42,524 nucleotides of DNA, taken from assembly GCA_015709215.1 (NCBI GenBank), contig JACCQN010000014.1, positions 24,977 to 67,500 of the forward strand, read 5' to 3'. The notes beneath the pieces were generated by a model. The model had not been told where the DNA came from, did no database searches, and was given only the letters and a program-made list of their open reading frames with translations. The DNA comes from Bacteroidales bacterium (GTDB taxonomy: Bacteria > Bacteroidota > Bacteroidia > Bacteroidales > F082). Positions 8,525 through 17,340 of this stretch are shown piece after piece. Position 1 is the stretch's first letter. Each line of letters opens with the position of its first letter. A program made the position numbers and the translations under genes.

Positions 8525-8655
8525 AGACGATTGTTTTCAACAAAGGTAATAAACACCTTTAAAACAAACTTTAAACTGTCATCATGCTTATTAGGCAAAA
8601 CATGATAGCCGCTGGGATCGGTGTATATGAGAGGGGTGTTCATTTGGGTTTTCAT
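8521..8655 (-). pseudogene. Decayed Rhs core end (orphan tip fragment)
   Basis: Reading leftwards from ATG 8655, a 44-codon frame encodes NTPLIYTDPSGYHV at its start. This is nearly the same as NNPLKYTDPSGYNH at the end of the large Rhs core (9144-15323). Only this signature survives: the frame upstream has no YD repeats, and about 27 unrelated residues follow before a stop at 8523-8521. I read it as the scar of a second Rhs tip, left by recombination or decay downstream of the present Rhs and immunity genes. A functional small peptide is unlikely. Confidence 0.6.
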
Positions 8656-8687
8656 ATTCTGTTCACAAAGGTAGGAGTTTTAATAGA

Positions 8688-8721
8688 ACACCCCAAATGT
8701 TATGTCTAACTTTTGGGGTGT
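8688..8721 (-). terminator. Hairpin, likely terminator of the Rhs/immunity transcript
   Basis: ACACCCCAAATGTTA (8688-8702) and TAACTTTTGGGGTGT (8707-8721) pair at 14 of 15 positions around a 4-base loop. It lies 45 bases downstream of the small membrane-protein gene. The tail on the minus strand (TCTATTAAAA) is poor in U, so termination may be inefficient. Confidence 0.5.
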
Positions 8722-8766
8722 ATTTCAGAAATAGCAAGGCTTTAAGCTATACAATATTAAAACAAA

Positions 8767-9132
8767 TCAATTATTATTTAAAATTGTTATAACAATTCCT
8801 GTAATGATTTGCGAAAAAAAAGATAGGATAAAAAACACAATCCCTATTAATCTCAAAACCCATTTGGTGGAGCCTTCATACTTCTTTAGATTTTTTTTTA
8901 ATCTTCCTTGATTTAAAAAGTACCATCGAAAAGATATAAAAAGAACACCAAAAGTGATAAAAACGGAATATATATTCAATAGTCTTATTTTCATGTAATA
9001 TTCAATCCAAAGCGAAACTGACCCAAAGATAAAGAAGAAGGAAACAGCCAGTAAAGTAACCGCAACTTGGCTGCGACCTAAAACTGCCTTTCTTGGGACA
9101 AAACTGAATATTATAATATAAAGGTAATTCAT
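8767..9132 (-). CDS. Small membrane protein, candidate immunity protein of the Rhs tip
   Basis: A 121-residue protein that I do not recognise by family. Roughly four hydrophobic segments are visible: 1-12, 22-42, 49-70 and 90-117, separated by basic loops (for example QGRLKKNLKKYEGSTKW). It starts 11 bases after the Rhs stop codon in the same direction, where immunity genes of polymorphic toxins normally lie. The DNA is clearly richer in A+T than the Rhs core, as is usual for tip/immunity cassettes. The tip itself ends in glycine-rich hydrophobic segments, so a membrane partner is plausible. The immunity role is inferred from position only. Confidence 0.6.
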   Translation of the reverse strand: MNYLYIIIFSFVPRKAVLGRSQVAVTLLAVSFFFIFGSVSLWIEYYMKIRLLNIYSVFITFGVLFISFRWYFLNQGRLKKNLKKYEGSTKWVLRLIGIVFFILSFFSQIITGIVITILNNN

Positions 9133-9143
9133 ATCACAATCAT

Positions 9144-10007
9144 TTAAGGTCTAAATCCAAAATTTTCATTTATCCACGCATCAGTAGCATCGCCAGCAGC
9201 AAGTCGATATACACCATATCCAATACCACCTATTGCTAAAACAGTTAATCCAACAGGATTTGATATCAATACTCCTGTTAACAGCATTCCACCTGAGACA
9301 CCCCAATCGACATAATCTGCAGTATTTATTGTTCCGTTTTGAATTTTAACCCAATTATTATATGAAGTAGCTGCAAAACCTAATCCACCTAAAGTATTTC
9401 CTCCTACTTTAAAATATATCATTCCCTTTGATGTAGCAGATACTCCATTTGCAACTTCATCTGCATAAGTCATGGTAGCAGCACCACCCCAAAGAGAACC
9501 AAACAAACCAATTCCACGTTCAGTTCCTGCATCCAATGGTACAAACCCAATTCTATTATGACTTACATCAATAGATATTTCACCCCCACCAACTGTCCCT
9601 TCCTTATCCCCAACTCTACCTGTCGCAGCATTAGCATTGCCATATAGTGGAACACTGCCTCCAAAACCATGAGCTGTAAAAGGGCTTGCTTTTACCCAGG
9701 CACCAGTGTAGTAAATGTTAACATAGCCTTCACCGGATTCTCTATATACTTCATTGCCTGCCTTTGAGTTCCACTCATATCGGGTGTTATCGCCTGTATA
9801 ATTGCCTGCATAGGTCATATAAGCACCGGCTCCATTCCTTTGATCGAAGTAAGCTTGATTTCCGAACATAAATTGTTCATGCAGACTCATGTATTGATCA
9901 GACCAATGATTTCCACTGCCCGGACCGATGGGACCACTACCGATAGTATGAGGCCAGGGTAGCTGATAAAATCCATCGCGCCAATCTGGCCGGTTAGGTT
10001 TATGGTT
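9144..10007 (-). other. Variable C-terminal tip (putative toxin domain) of the Rhs protein
   Basis: The 287 residues after DPSGY (1773-2059) are unlike the core. The first part is aromatic- and glycine-rich (WPHTIGSGPIGPGSGNHW, GAYMTYAGNYTG). A middle part contains FTAHGFGGSVPLYG and GEISIDVSHNRIGF. The end has two or three small-residue hydrophobic stretches (LGGLGFAATSY, GGMLLTGVLISNPVGLTVLA, GGIGYGVYRLA) and finishes WINENFGFRP. I recognise no nuclease or ADP-ribosyltransferase motif. The hydrophobic, glycine-rich end would fit a membrane-inserting tip, but this is inference. Confidence 0.55.
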
Positions 10008-13000
10008 ATATCCTGAAGGATCGGTGTATTTGAGGGGGTTGTTCAGGGCATAGGTATAGCGGTTGTAGTTTTGTGTAGCAGAGGGGTCTTGTACAAAAGG
10101 ATCGGGGCTAAGAAAACGAGCCAGCACAGGATCGTAAATGCGTCCGTTCATATTGATCAAATTAAACTGATCCAAATGTTCGTGCCCTGTATATCCCCTG
10201 TCGAGCATAGGCTGAGGCACCTGATAGTCGGCCCAGTTGTAGGGATTGCGCCGTCTGCCCCAGGCATCATAGCTCATACGTTCTATGGTGTTGCCTGATT
10301 CATCAGTAATAGTGGTATAGGAGCCTAGATGGTCTTTGTGCAGGTAGTACATTTGCTGTTTGCCATCGCGTGGTTGAATCATCACTCCAAACACACCATC
10401 CCCACCAATCAGATAATGAAAATGCTTCATTTGACCCTGCGGATTAATCTCCACTTCGTAATGATCGCTGTAGTGTTTTATTTCCTCCTGATTGGGTTTT
10501 TCGGGTGTGGTTTTAATAGCCATTGTGCGCTGGTCAAACACACCATAGCTAAGGTTAATGCTTCCTTGTGTGTAGCCGTTTATAGTACTTGCTTTGTCAA
10601 AAGCGGTGTAGGTAAGGTCAATTATTTCAAAACTCGCTGCATAGGCATCGGTAGGCAGTGTAATCGAGCTAACGGCATTGATGCGTGAATTCTCGTAGTT
10701 GTAGCTGCCACTTAAGCGCGTTACATCGCTTTTGTTATGTATATTGCCGTTATCTTGATATTGTATGTCAACAATAGCCTGGTGGGGTCCGGCAGCAGTG
10801 AGTCTGTTACGCAACAAATAATCATAATCGAACTCTTCGTTTTGCCCGGTCAATAGGTCTTTGCGGTAAAACAGGTTTCCTGTTGAAGTTTCGAAATGAT
10901 ATTGCTGGTTTTGTATTTCAACAGGTATGTCCTTCCACATGCTTATAGCCTGGTTTTGCCTTAGCATGCCAAAATCATCAAAGCTTTTAAACTCGTGCAC
11001 TCCATTGCCCAGATGGAATGAAGTAAGTTGCATGCGTTCATTCTCGGTATCGGCTTTCCAAAGCAATCGCTTGTCTGAACCCCTTATTACCTCAATAACT
11101 TTACCGTTAAGCGCATAATTGTATATCAATTTGAATCCGGTAGGATAGGTTAATGTCTCGAGCATGCCATTTTCTTTGTTATAGCTGTAGGCAAAGTTAA
11201 AAAATTTTGCCGGAGAAGATTCTCTTTTGGCAATAATTCTGCCCAGTTGGTCGTAAGTGTAGCGCAAATGTTCTCCATTACTTCTGGTAATTGTAGCCAC
11301 CTGGCCAAAACCATACTGACTGCTGCTTTGATAATAGGTATAATTGATTTCGTCAAAAGTGCCTGTTATTTCCTTACGCTTGGTTAATCTGCCAAATTCA
11401 TCATAGAAAAGCTTGTAAGTATTATTTTTTTGGTCTTTTTGTTCAATTAATTCACCAAAAGCATTGTGAATGAATGTTTTAGTTCCGGTATTTGGCTCTG
11501 ATATTGACATCCTGTTACCGGCCACATCATAGTCAATTACGGTTATGTTGCCTAAAGCATCGATTGCAATTGGCTGGCCGTTGGCATTGTATCTGTAATT
11601 TATGCTGCCGATGCGATCGGTTACGGTTTTTGGCTGTCCGATAATGTTGTACTGTGTTTGTTTATAAACGGATGTTGCGTTGTTTGTAGTTTTTACGGTA
11701 TTGCCATTATATTCTGTTTCAATTTCTGTGCCATCAGGGTTTATTTGCGCAATCGTCCGCCCTATAATGTCATACTTATAATAGGTATATAAGGAGGGTT
11801 TACCGGTGATGGCGAAGTAGGGTTCGGACACACTTTCAAGCCTGCCATCTTCATTGTAATATTGATCGATAAACACTTTTTGTCCTTGCAAATTGTACAT
11901 CACTGCTCGTAATGATTTGCCCTCGTTGTTATAATAAACAGTTTCTTTATTGTAGGCGTTTGCACCACCCTGCAGTAAGGTAGTTATTGCATAAATTGCG
12001 TGAATTGGGGCATCAGCATCGTTTTCGACCCATTTGTTTTCAACTATCCCAAATGTTTCGTCCGGATTGAATGATGCCATTAATTTACCAAAGGCAGTGT
12101 ATTTAAAAGAAGTGCTTATCCCTGCACTATTTGTGGATTGCAGCAGCCATCTGTAATTAGGGTCGTATGTAAATTGTTCGGTAATATCATCGCCTGTTTG
12201 AGCCTTACTGATGGTTTTGAGTAAGAATCGCTTATCCGCTGTGTATTCATAGGCAGTGCTTCTGCTTAGGGTAGCAGCATCGTTTGGTGCACTTAGTTTT
12301 GACAGGATCAGATAGCCATGTGCATCATATTGGTGTTCGGTGAGTTTGACCAATGGGCTGCCATATGCATCATTAGGAACGTATCTTTGAAAAAGTACAA
12401 GACCGTTTTCGTCTCTGGTAAGAATTGTCCTGTGTTGTTTCCATACTTCATCACCCTTAATTTTTGTTTTCGTTAGTTCGTTTTCTTTAAAGTTTATCCA
12501 GTTTGCGACTGTAGGAGTTTTATAGGTGCTAAAGACTTGTTTTTCGTGGGTCCAGTTGTAAAAATCAGGACTTTGAGCAGTTTCACTTTTTTTGATTTTG
12601 TATAAAAGCGAATTACCAAAGTTATCCACTTGATTCAATTGCTGTTCATGCAATTCCAATCCGATATATGCGCCATTCAGATCGAAGGATTTGGTATAGG
12701 CCTGAGTAATAACTGGTGTATAAACAAGAGGATTGTCAGCAAAGGTTTGTTTCGCTGCCATAGTGTTTTCAGTAAATGACAGTAGTTGTTTTGTAGTCTC
12801 ATGCACTGTTTCTGTTTGTTTTGTATAAGGCATAAAATAGAGGCTGTTGTTCTTAGTGCCTGAAACTGTAAGTAGTTTGTTGTGAGCTGTTGTTTTTATA
12901 TCTGTAAGTTTGTTGTAGGTAATAATTTTCTGAAAGCCCAGCACTCCTTTTCCTTCCGCATGAAGCATCATGCCTTTAAACTGATAGGTGGTGGCCGGAT

Positions 13001-15323
13001 AGTAGTTTACTCCATCAGGCATTCCGTTCTCTACAGCTTTTACAACAGTGTATTTTTTTCTTAGTCCAAGTACAGGATAATCATTGTTTTTATCATACGA
13101 AAGAGGGTCGTATGTTGTATATGTAATCCTTTGTTTTCGTTCTAATCCATCAGTAATTTCCTGGATATAAGTGCCATTAGATGATGTGTTATTAATAAAT
13201 AATCCTCTGTAAGCTGCGTGTCGATCCCTATGCCCTGCTCTGAATTTCAATTGCTGTAAAGCAAATATGCTATTTTTCCCTGTTCCATAAAAATCGCCTA
13301 AAAGTAAATGAGCTTTCGGAAACTCAGGCGTTTCTGTTTCGCCATCAAAATGAAAAATAGCTTGTCCGTCAAAGCTTTTAAATCCCTCATCAACACTGGC
13401 AAGTTTAAAATACGCTTTATAATAAGCAACAAAAGTATTGTTTGCTATTGAATAGCCATGCAATGTAAATATATCGGATCGACCATCATTATTGATATCG
13501 CCAACCATGAAATATCCATTATACCATGCAGTATCAGCACTAGGATTAATGTTTGTTTGATATTTCTTTGTAAATGAATTTCCATTGCTAAAAAAGATAG
13601 CAATACTTCTTGCACTTCCATTAGTTTTTGATGTTACCAACAAATCATCTTTATTGTCTCCATTAAAATCAGATATATCAATCGTTAGTAACTCAGTATC
13701 TGCTAATAGGTTTGAATTTTGGTTCACTATCTCCATATTGTAAGTTGCTCCGTCTTTAACTATCTTGAATAATTTCGCATACGTATTACCGTCAGCTTTA
13801 TAATAACTAATGAAAGAAGATGATCCATTACCAGAAAAGTTACCGGTCTTGTAATCATCTTCAAGTAAATCAAACCCGTTTATCAAATAGGCATTATTGG
13901 ATGTTAGAACCTCATTAATGTTGTGAGGTACTCCCGGATAAAAACTATAGGCACTTGATGGGTTTTTTATAATCACATCCATGACCATATCACCATTAAA
14001 ATCACCAATTGTTTCAATGTTATCAACTTGCGAACTGGCTACCTCGATGATTTGAAGTGATTCAGCAGTTGAGATAAATTTGAAAAGCTTATACCCATTA
14101 TCCTGTGCGATAAATAATTCGTCGGAACCATCTCCATCAAAATCGCCGATGTAATGCTTCCCGACTTCCTGACAAATATACTGCTGTGATTGGAGTGTAC
14201 CATCGTTAATGCGTATATAGGTGCCTTTTGTGCAATCAAAGGATCCTTGTGTTTTACTTTCTATAATATCAGTGATTCCATCTCCATTAAAATCTCCAGA
14301 ATTTAGTAATGAATTAGACATAAAACAATCATCGTATTGCAGTACATTTTTTTGATTTACTGTGAAGTTATTATTGCTCCAATCAAACTTTGTGGATGGG
14401 TAGTAATAGTATTCACGTACATCAACCATCACTTCTTTCACTACTTCTTCTTCTAATAAGCCATTTTTCTCATAAATTATTGTATAGGAAGTTAAAACTT
14501 CCTGTTGATTATTGAGCAGGTTTATACCAATCAATCTTTTTCTGATATCAAACCGATATTCTTGGTTTTGATATGCGTAAAAATTTGAAGAGATATGATT
14601 ATGAGCAAGATCTTCATACAAAAAAGCCACTTTATAGTAGGCGTTATCAGGATTGTTGTAGTCAAAATCATAGTGGATTTCTTTGATGTAAAGTTCTCCA
14701 TTGTCAGGATTCCTGTCGTAATAGTATTTAATTTTGTTACCAAAACGATCCTCAACAACATCAAGATGCCAGCGGATGGGTATATTTGCATTGTTGCCAT
14801 AATATTGTCTCGATTTCGCCAACTCATTTGAGCCATAGTATTTTGTAATACCACTTGTGTGTTCAGCAGTAAAATAGGAGCTTTTTCCATCTTTTTCTTG
14901 CCCATAATTGGTTGAAGTAATGCGGGCAAAATTGTCAGCTTCTGTTCTGTAGTAATTATCACCCTTTATGAGTCTGTTACCATCAAGCATAAGCCCATCT
15001 GTACTATTAAAATCCATTATACCAAGCTGACCATCGTGATATTTGGTTTCGGCAACCCTTTCTACATACGACCACCCACTGAGACCCCATCCTTTCCCCA
15101 ATATCCCGTGTCCGGAAAGACTGTTATAATTTAGTGCTATGCTTGGCGTCATGTTCCCTCTGCCTTGTGGCAATTCAATTGGTATTGTGTAAGTAGCTGC
15201 CCCATTGGGAGCTACACCAATAGAACCCGGCAATGTTCCTACCTCAGTGGATGATTTGGAATAGGTTTGAAATACTGAAGAAACGAAAGTTATCGTCAAT
15301 AAAATGCGCTTAATATTATTCAT
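9144..15323 (-). CDS. SpvB/FG-GAP/Rhs-repeat giant secreted protein with variable C-terminal tip
   Basis: A 2059-residue polymorphic toxin-like protein. The start at 15323 (MNNIKRILLTITF) is chosen because it gives a clean signal peptide. The in-frame ATG nine codons upstream adds a charged LCKPKTK stretch. Order of parts: an SpvB/TcaC-like segment at about 30-330 (GSIGVAPNGAATYTIPIELP, GLSGWSYVER); FG-GAP/VCBS repeats at about 335-690 (FNGDGITD, GDFDGDGSDE, INNDGRSD); a TcB-type middle; YD repeats at about 1050-1690; the core end (YDAWGRRRNPYN, GRIYDPVLARFLSPDPF, YTDPSGY) ending at residue 1772; and a unique tip of 287 residues. Such proteins form a hollow beta-cocoon that encloses and releases a toxin. 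It carries no T9SS domain itself. A short T9SS-tagged protein lies just upstream and a candidate immunity gene just downstream. Confidence 0.9.
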   Translation of the reverse strand: MNNIKRILLTITFVSSVFQTYSKSSTEVGTLPGSIGVAPNGAATYTIPIELPQGRGNMTPSIALNYNSLSGHGILGKGWGLSGWSYVERVAETKYHDGQLGIMDFNSTDGLMLDGNRLIKGDNYYRTEADNFARITSTNYGQEKDGKSSYFTAEHTSGITKYYGSNELAKSRQYYGNNANIPIRWHLDVVEDRFGNKIKYYYDRNPDNGELYIKEIHYDFDYNNPDNAYYKVAFLYEDLAHNHISSNFYAYQNQEYRFDIRKRLIGINLLNNQQEVLTSYTIIYEKNGLLEEEVVKEVMVDVREYYYYPSTKFDWSNNNFTVNQKNVLQYDDCFMSNSLLNSGDFNGDGITDIIESKTQGSFDCTKGTYIRINDGTLQSQQYICQEVGKHYIGDFDGDGSDELFIAQDNGYKLFKFISTAESLQIIEVASSQVDNIETIGDFNGDMVMDVIIKNPSSAYSFYPGVPHNINEVLTSNNAYLINGFDLLEDDYKTGNFSGNGSSSFISYYKADGNTYAKLFKIVKDGATYNMEIVNQNSNLLADTELLTIDISDFNGDNKDDLLVTSKTNGSARSIAIFFSNGNSFTKKYQTNINPSADTAWYNGYFMVGDINNDGRSDIFTLHGYSIANNTFVAYYKAYFKLASVDEGFKSFDGQAIFHFDGETETPEFPKAHLLLGDFYGTGKNSIFALQQLKFRAGHRDRHAAYRGLFINNTSSNGTYIQEITDGLERKQRITYTTYDPLSYDKNNDYPVLGLRKKYTVVKAVENGMPDGVNYYPATTYQFKGMMLHAEGKGVLGFQKIITYNKLTDIKTTAHNKLLTVSGTKNNSLYFMPYTKQTETVHETTKQLLSFTENTMAAKQTFADNPLVYTPVITQAYTKSFDLNGAYIGLELHEQQLNQVDNFGNSLLYKIKKSETAQSPDFYNWTHEKQVFSTYKTPTVANWINFKENELTKTKIKGDEVWKQHRTILTRDENGLVLFQRYVPNDAYGSPLVKLTEHQYDAHGYLILSKLSAPNDAATLSRSTAYEYTADKRFLLKTISKAQTGDDITEQFTYDPNYRWLLQSTNSAGISTSFKYTAFGKLMASFNPDETFGIVENKWVENDADAPIHAIYAITTLLQGGANAYNKETVYYNNEGKSLRAVMYNLQGQKVFIDQYYNEDGRLESVSEPYFAITGKPSLYTYYKYDIIGRTIAQINPDGTEIETEYNGNTVKTTNNATSVYKQTQYNIIGQPKTVTDRIGSINYRYNANGQPIAIDALGNITVIDYDVAGNRMSISEPNTGTKTFIHNAFGELIEQKDQKNNTYKLFYDEFGRLTKRKEITGTFDEINYTYYQSSSQYGFGQVATITRSNGEHLRYTYDQLGRIIAKRESSPAKFFNFAYSYNKENGMLETLTYPTGFKLIYNYALNGKVIEVIRGSDKRLLWKADTENERMQLTSFHLGNGVHEFKSFDDFGMLRQNQAISMWKDIPVEIQNQQYHFETSTGNLFYRKDLLTGQNEEFDYDYLLRNRLTAAGPHQAIVDIQYQDNGNIHNKSDVTRLSGSYNYENSRINAVSSITLPTDAYAASFEIIDLTYTAFDKASTINGYTQGSINLSYGVFDQRTMAIKTTPEKPNQEEIKHYSDHYEVEINPQGQMKHFHYLIGGDGVFGVMIQPRDGKQQMYYLHKDHLGSYTTITDESGNTIERMSYDAWGRRRNPYNWADYQVPQPMLDRGYTGHEHLDQFNLINMNGRIYDPVLARFLSPDPFVQDPSATQNYNRYTYALNNPLKYTDPSGYNHKPNRPDWRDGFYQLPWPHTIGSGPIGPGSGNHWSDQYMSLHEQFMFGNQAYFDQRNGAGAYMTYAGNYTGDNTRYEWNSKAGNEVYRESGEGYVNIYYTGAWVKASPFTAHGFGGSVPLYGNANAATGRVGDKEGTVGGGEISIDVSHNRIGFVPLDAGTERGIGLFGSLWGGAATMTYADEVANGVSATSKGMIYFKVGGNTLGGLGFAATSYNNWVKIQNGTINTADYVDWGVSGGMLLTGVLISNPVGLTVLAIGGIGYGVYRLAAGDATDAWINENFGFRP

Positions 15324-15462
15324 GTTTTTAGTTTTTGGTTTACATAGCAATTTTAATCCTTTTATTTTAAATCAAGTATTTGGAGCCTGTATTGCTACTA
15401 TTGTGTTTATTTTATCTCAGTTTTGTTAGTTTTAAGTTTTTTATTGGACTCAATAAGGGTCT

Positions 15463-15921
15463 TTAGTTTTTTATAATACTCTTTAATACAGTTGTTTCTG
15501 GGGAAGTTATTTCTATGAAGTATGTACCTGCTTTTATACCATCTAGTGTAACCTTGGTTTGTTTCAAAACATTATGACTTGTTTTAAATAGAATTTTCCC
15601 GTTTTCATCAATTAGCTTAATAGCTACATTGTTTAATTCACGATTCGTTTTAATATAAACGTATGATATGGTGGGATTTGGGAATACCTGATAACTGATA
15701 AGTTCATCAATATTTAGTTCTGGCTCTGTTAACGATAATTGTTTCTGATCAACTTCAAAATTGAATTCTTTTTCTTGTTGATTGGATTTAACGGAGTCGA
15801 TCTCTTTTACTATTATTGATCTGCCTGTCATGTTTCCATTGAGGTCATAAGCAAAGTAAAAGGTTTGACTGATTGCGATTTGTGTAAAAAGTAATGCGTA
15901 AATGGTTACTATTGCTTTCAT
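15463..15921 (-). CDS. Mini T9SS-sorted protein with a YD-like motif, upstream of rhs
   Basis: A 152-residue protein with a signal peptide (1-19), a YD-repeat-like motif (FYFAYDLNGNMTGRSI, 21-36), a charged linker (37-75) and a type A T9SS sorting domain from about residue 78 (QVFPNPT at 79-84, then KLIDENGKILFK, LDGIKAGTYFIEI and the ending VLKSIIKN). The T9SS domain directs export across the outer membrane and attachment to the cell surface. Almost nothing else is present. It lies 139 bases upstream of the Rhs start in the same direction; the gap shows nothing beyond A+T-rich sequence. The shared YDxNGN signature and the position suggest an accessory or surface anchor of the Rhs protein. 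A remnant of a larger Rhs-T9SS fusion is the alternative. Confidence 0.75.
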   Translation of the reverse strand: MKAIVTIYALLFTQIAISQTFYFAYDLNGNMTGRSIIVKEIDSVKSNQQEKEFNFEVDQKQLSLTEPELNIDELISYQVFPNPTISYVYIKTNRELNNVAIKLIDENGKILFKTSHNVLKQTKVTLDGIKAGTYFIEITSPETTVLKSIIKN

Positions 15922-16082
15922 TTTTTGTTTTTTATGTTATTATTGATTAAATGAATTACTACGAAGGCGATTTGGTTATGTTGCCTTGCATGAAACTATA
16001 TGTTATGAATTCATGCTTTTAGTAGCAGAATTTCAATTGACAAATTTTATAGTGATTGCTTGTTTTTTCCTATGCAGTAAGG

Positions 16083-16123
16083 TTATAATTTATGTGAATA
16101 ACTCATAATTTATGTTACATTTG
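16083..16123 (+). promoter_or_regulatory. Promoter with phased direct repeats upstream of the XRE gene
   Basis: TACATTTG at 16116-16123 fits the Bacteroidota -7 element; a good TTG at -33 is not seen. The 10-mer ATAATTTATG occurs twice, at 16085-16094 and 16105-16114, exactly 20 bases apart (about two helical turns), ending just before the -7 element. This is a plausible operator for autorepression by the XRE protein, and it also lies in the shared upstream region of the divergent T9SS/rhs genes. Confidence 0.45.
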
Positions 16124-16148
16124 CATAAGTCAAAAAATTAATAATGTT

Positions 16149-16487
16149 ATGGAAATAGGAGTTAAGGTTAAGAGAATAAGGGAATTAAGGAATTACTCTC
16201 AGGAGTATATGGCCGAGAAGCTTGGTATTTCTCAGGAAGCATACAGCAGACTTGAAACCGGTAAAACGAAACTGGATTTGCAGCGGATGAATAACATTGC
16301 TTCAATTCTTGAAATAGACCCGATTATCCTATTATCTTTTGACGAAGGTGTTGTTTTTAATAATTGTGTCCAAAGTGGGACTAATGTAAATAACTACAAT
16401 GGATTCAACGAGGAAAAACAAGTTGCAATGGAAGCTCGTTTGAATAAACTTGAAGAATTAATTTACAAATTAGCTATGCGGCAATAA
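16149..16487 (+). CDS. XRE-family helix-turn-helix regulator
   Basis: A 112-residue DNA-binding protein. Residues about 6-62 are a Cro/C1-type helix-turn-helix: VKRIRELRNYSQEYMAEKLG, then ISQEAYSRLETGKTKL and the helix MNNIASILEIDP. The C-terminal part has an asparagine-rich linker (NNCVQSGTNVNNYNGF) and ends in a helix with coiled-coil character (EARLNKLEELIYKLAM) for dimerisation. This short architecture is common in Bacteroidota. It is transcribed divergently from the T9SS-mini-protein and rhs genes across a 227-base gap, so it may regulate them. Its own promoter carries phased repeats. Confidence 0.85.
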   Translation: MEIGVKVKRIRELRNYSQEYMAEKLGISQEAYSRLETGKTKLDLQRMNNIASILEIDPIILLSFDEGVVFNNCVQSGTNVNNYNGFNEEKQVAMEARLNKLEELIYKLAMRQ

Positions 16488-16538
16488 CAATCACGTTTTG
16501 TTTTCGTTTTCAGTTCTATTGACTAAAACAATATTACT

Positions 16539-17330
16539 ATGCGTGTATTTATTTTTTTTGCAATTGGCTTTTTCCTCTCTTCCTGCTCCAGCGTGCCTGT
16601 CACCGGTCGCAAGCAGCTTAACCTGATTCCGGCTTCACAGATGATGAGTATGAGCTACCAGCAGTACGACGATTTTTTGAAGAGCAACAAACTTTCGACC
16701 AATGCACAGCAAACACAACTGGTTAAATCCGTTGGTAATAAGATCAAAAACGCTGTGGAAACTTATTTTCAACAACAGGGAAATTCTTCACACCTGGAAG
16801 GATACAACTGGGATTTTAATCTGGTCGAAAGCCCCGAAGCCAATGCCTGGTGCATGCCAGGGGGTAAAGTGGTGTTTTATACCGGCATTTTACCCATCAC
16901 AAAGGACGAAACCGGATTGGCAGTTGTGATGGGGCACGAAATTGCACACGCCATTGCCGAGCATGGAAACGAGCGCATGAGTCAGGCTTTGCTTACAGAA
17001 ATGGGAGGTGTGGCATTAGCCGTTGCTTTAAAGGAAAAGCCTGAACAAACCCAACAGCTTTGGATGACAGCTTATGGCGTTGGTAGTCAGGTGGGGGTGA
17101 TGTTGCCTTTTAGTCGCCTGCACGAAAGCGAAGCCGATCGTTTGGGTTTGATTTTTATGGCCATGGCCGGATACGATCCTAATAAGGCAGTAGATTTCTG
17201 GCAGCGAATGGCCGATATGAAAGGGGGACAGGCTCCGCCGGAATTTCTGAGTACGCACCCTTCTGATAATACCCGCATCCGCCAAATCCGTGAACGGCTG
17301 CCCGAAGCGATGAAGTATTATAAACCTTGA
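16539..17330 (+). CDS. M48-family metalloprotease lipoprotein
   Basis: A 263-residue lipoprotein (LSSC, cysteine 16) of the M48 peptidase family, of the LoiP/BepA type, facing the periplasm. The zinc motif HEIAH is at residues 133-137 in VVMGHEIAHAIAEHGNERM. The HESEADRLG segment (195-203) supplies the third ligand. The CMPGGKVVFYTGIL stretch before the motif is typical. Such enzymes degrade or refold misassembled outer-membrane proteins. It ends 10 bases before the next secreted metalloprotease-like gene, so the two probably form an operon. It is complete, with all active-site residues present. Confidence 0.92.
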   Translation: MRVFIFFAIGFFLSSCSSVPVTGRKQLNLIPASQMMSMSYQQYDDFLKSNKLSTNAQQTQLVKSVGNKIKNAVETYFQQQGNSSHLEGYNWDFNLVESPEANAWCMPGGKVVFYTGILPITKDETGLAVVMGHEIAHAIAEHGNERMSQALLTEMGGVALAVALKEKPEQTQQLWMTAYGVGSQVGVMLPFSRLHESEADRLGLIFMAMAGYDPNKAVDFWQRMADMKGGQAPPEFLSTHPSDNTRIRQIRERLPEAMKYYKP

Positions 17331-17340
17331 TACAGTTTTG

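Noticed and set aside
15324-15350. A nine-codon longer N-terminus of the Rhs protein
   Set aside because: It would put LCKPKTK before the signal peptide; the ATG at 15323 gives a normal one.
16005-16014. The palindrome ATGAATTCAT and nearby GCATGAA/TTCATGC arms as a second operator
   Set aside because: Short palindromes are expected in A+T-rich gaps, and it aligns with no promoter element.
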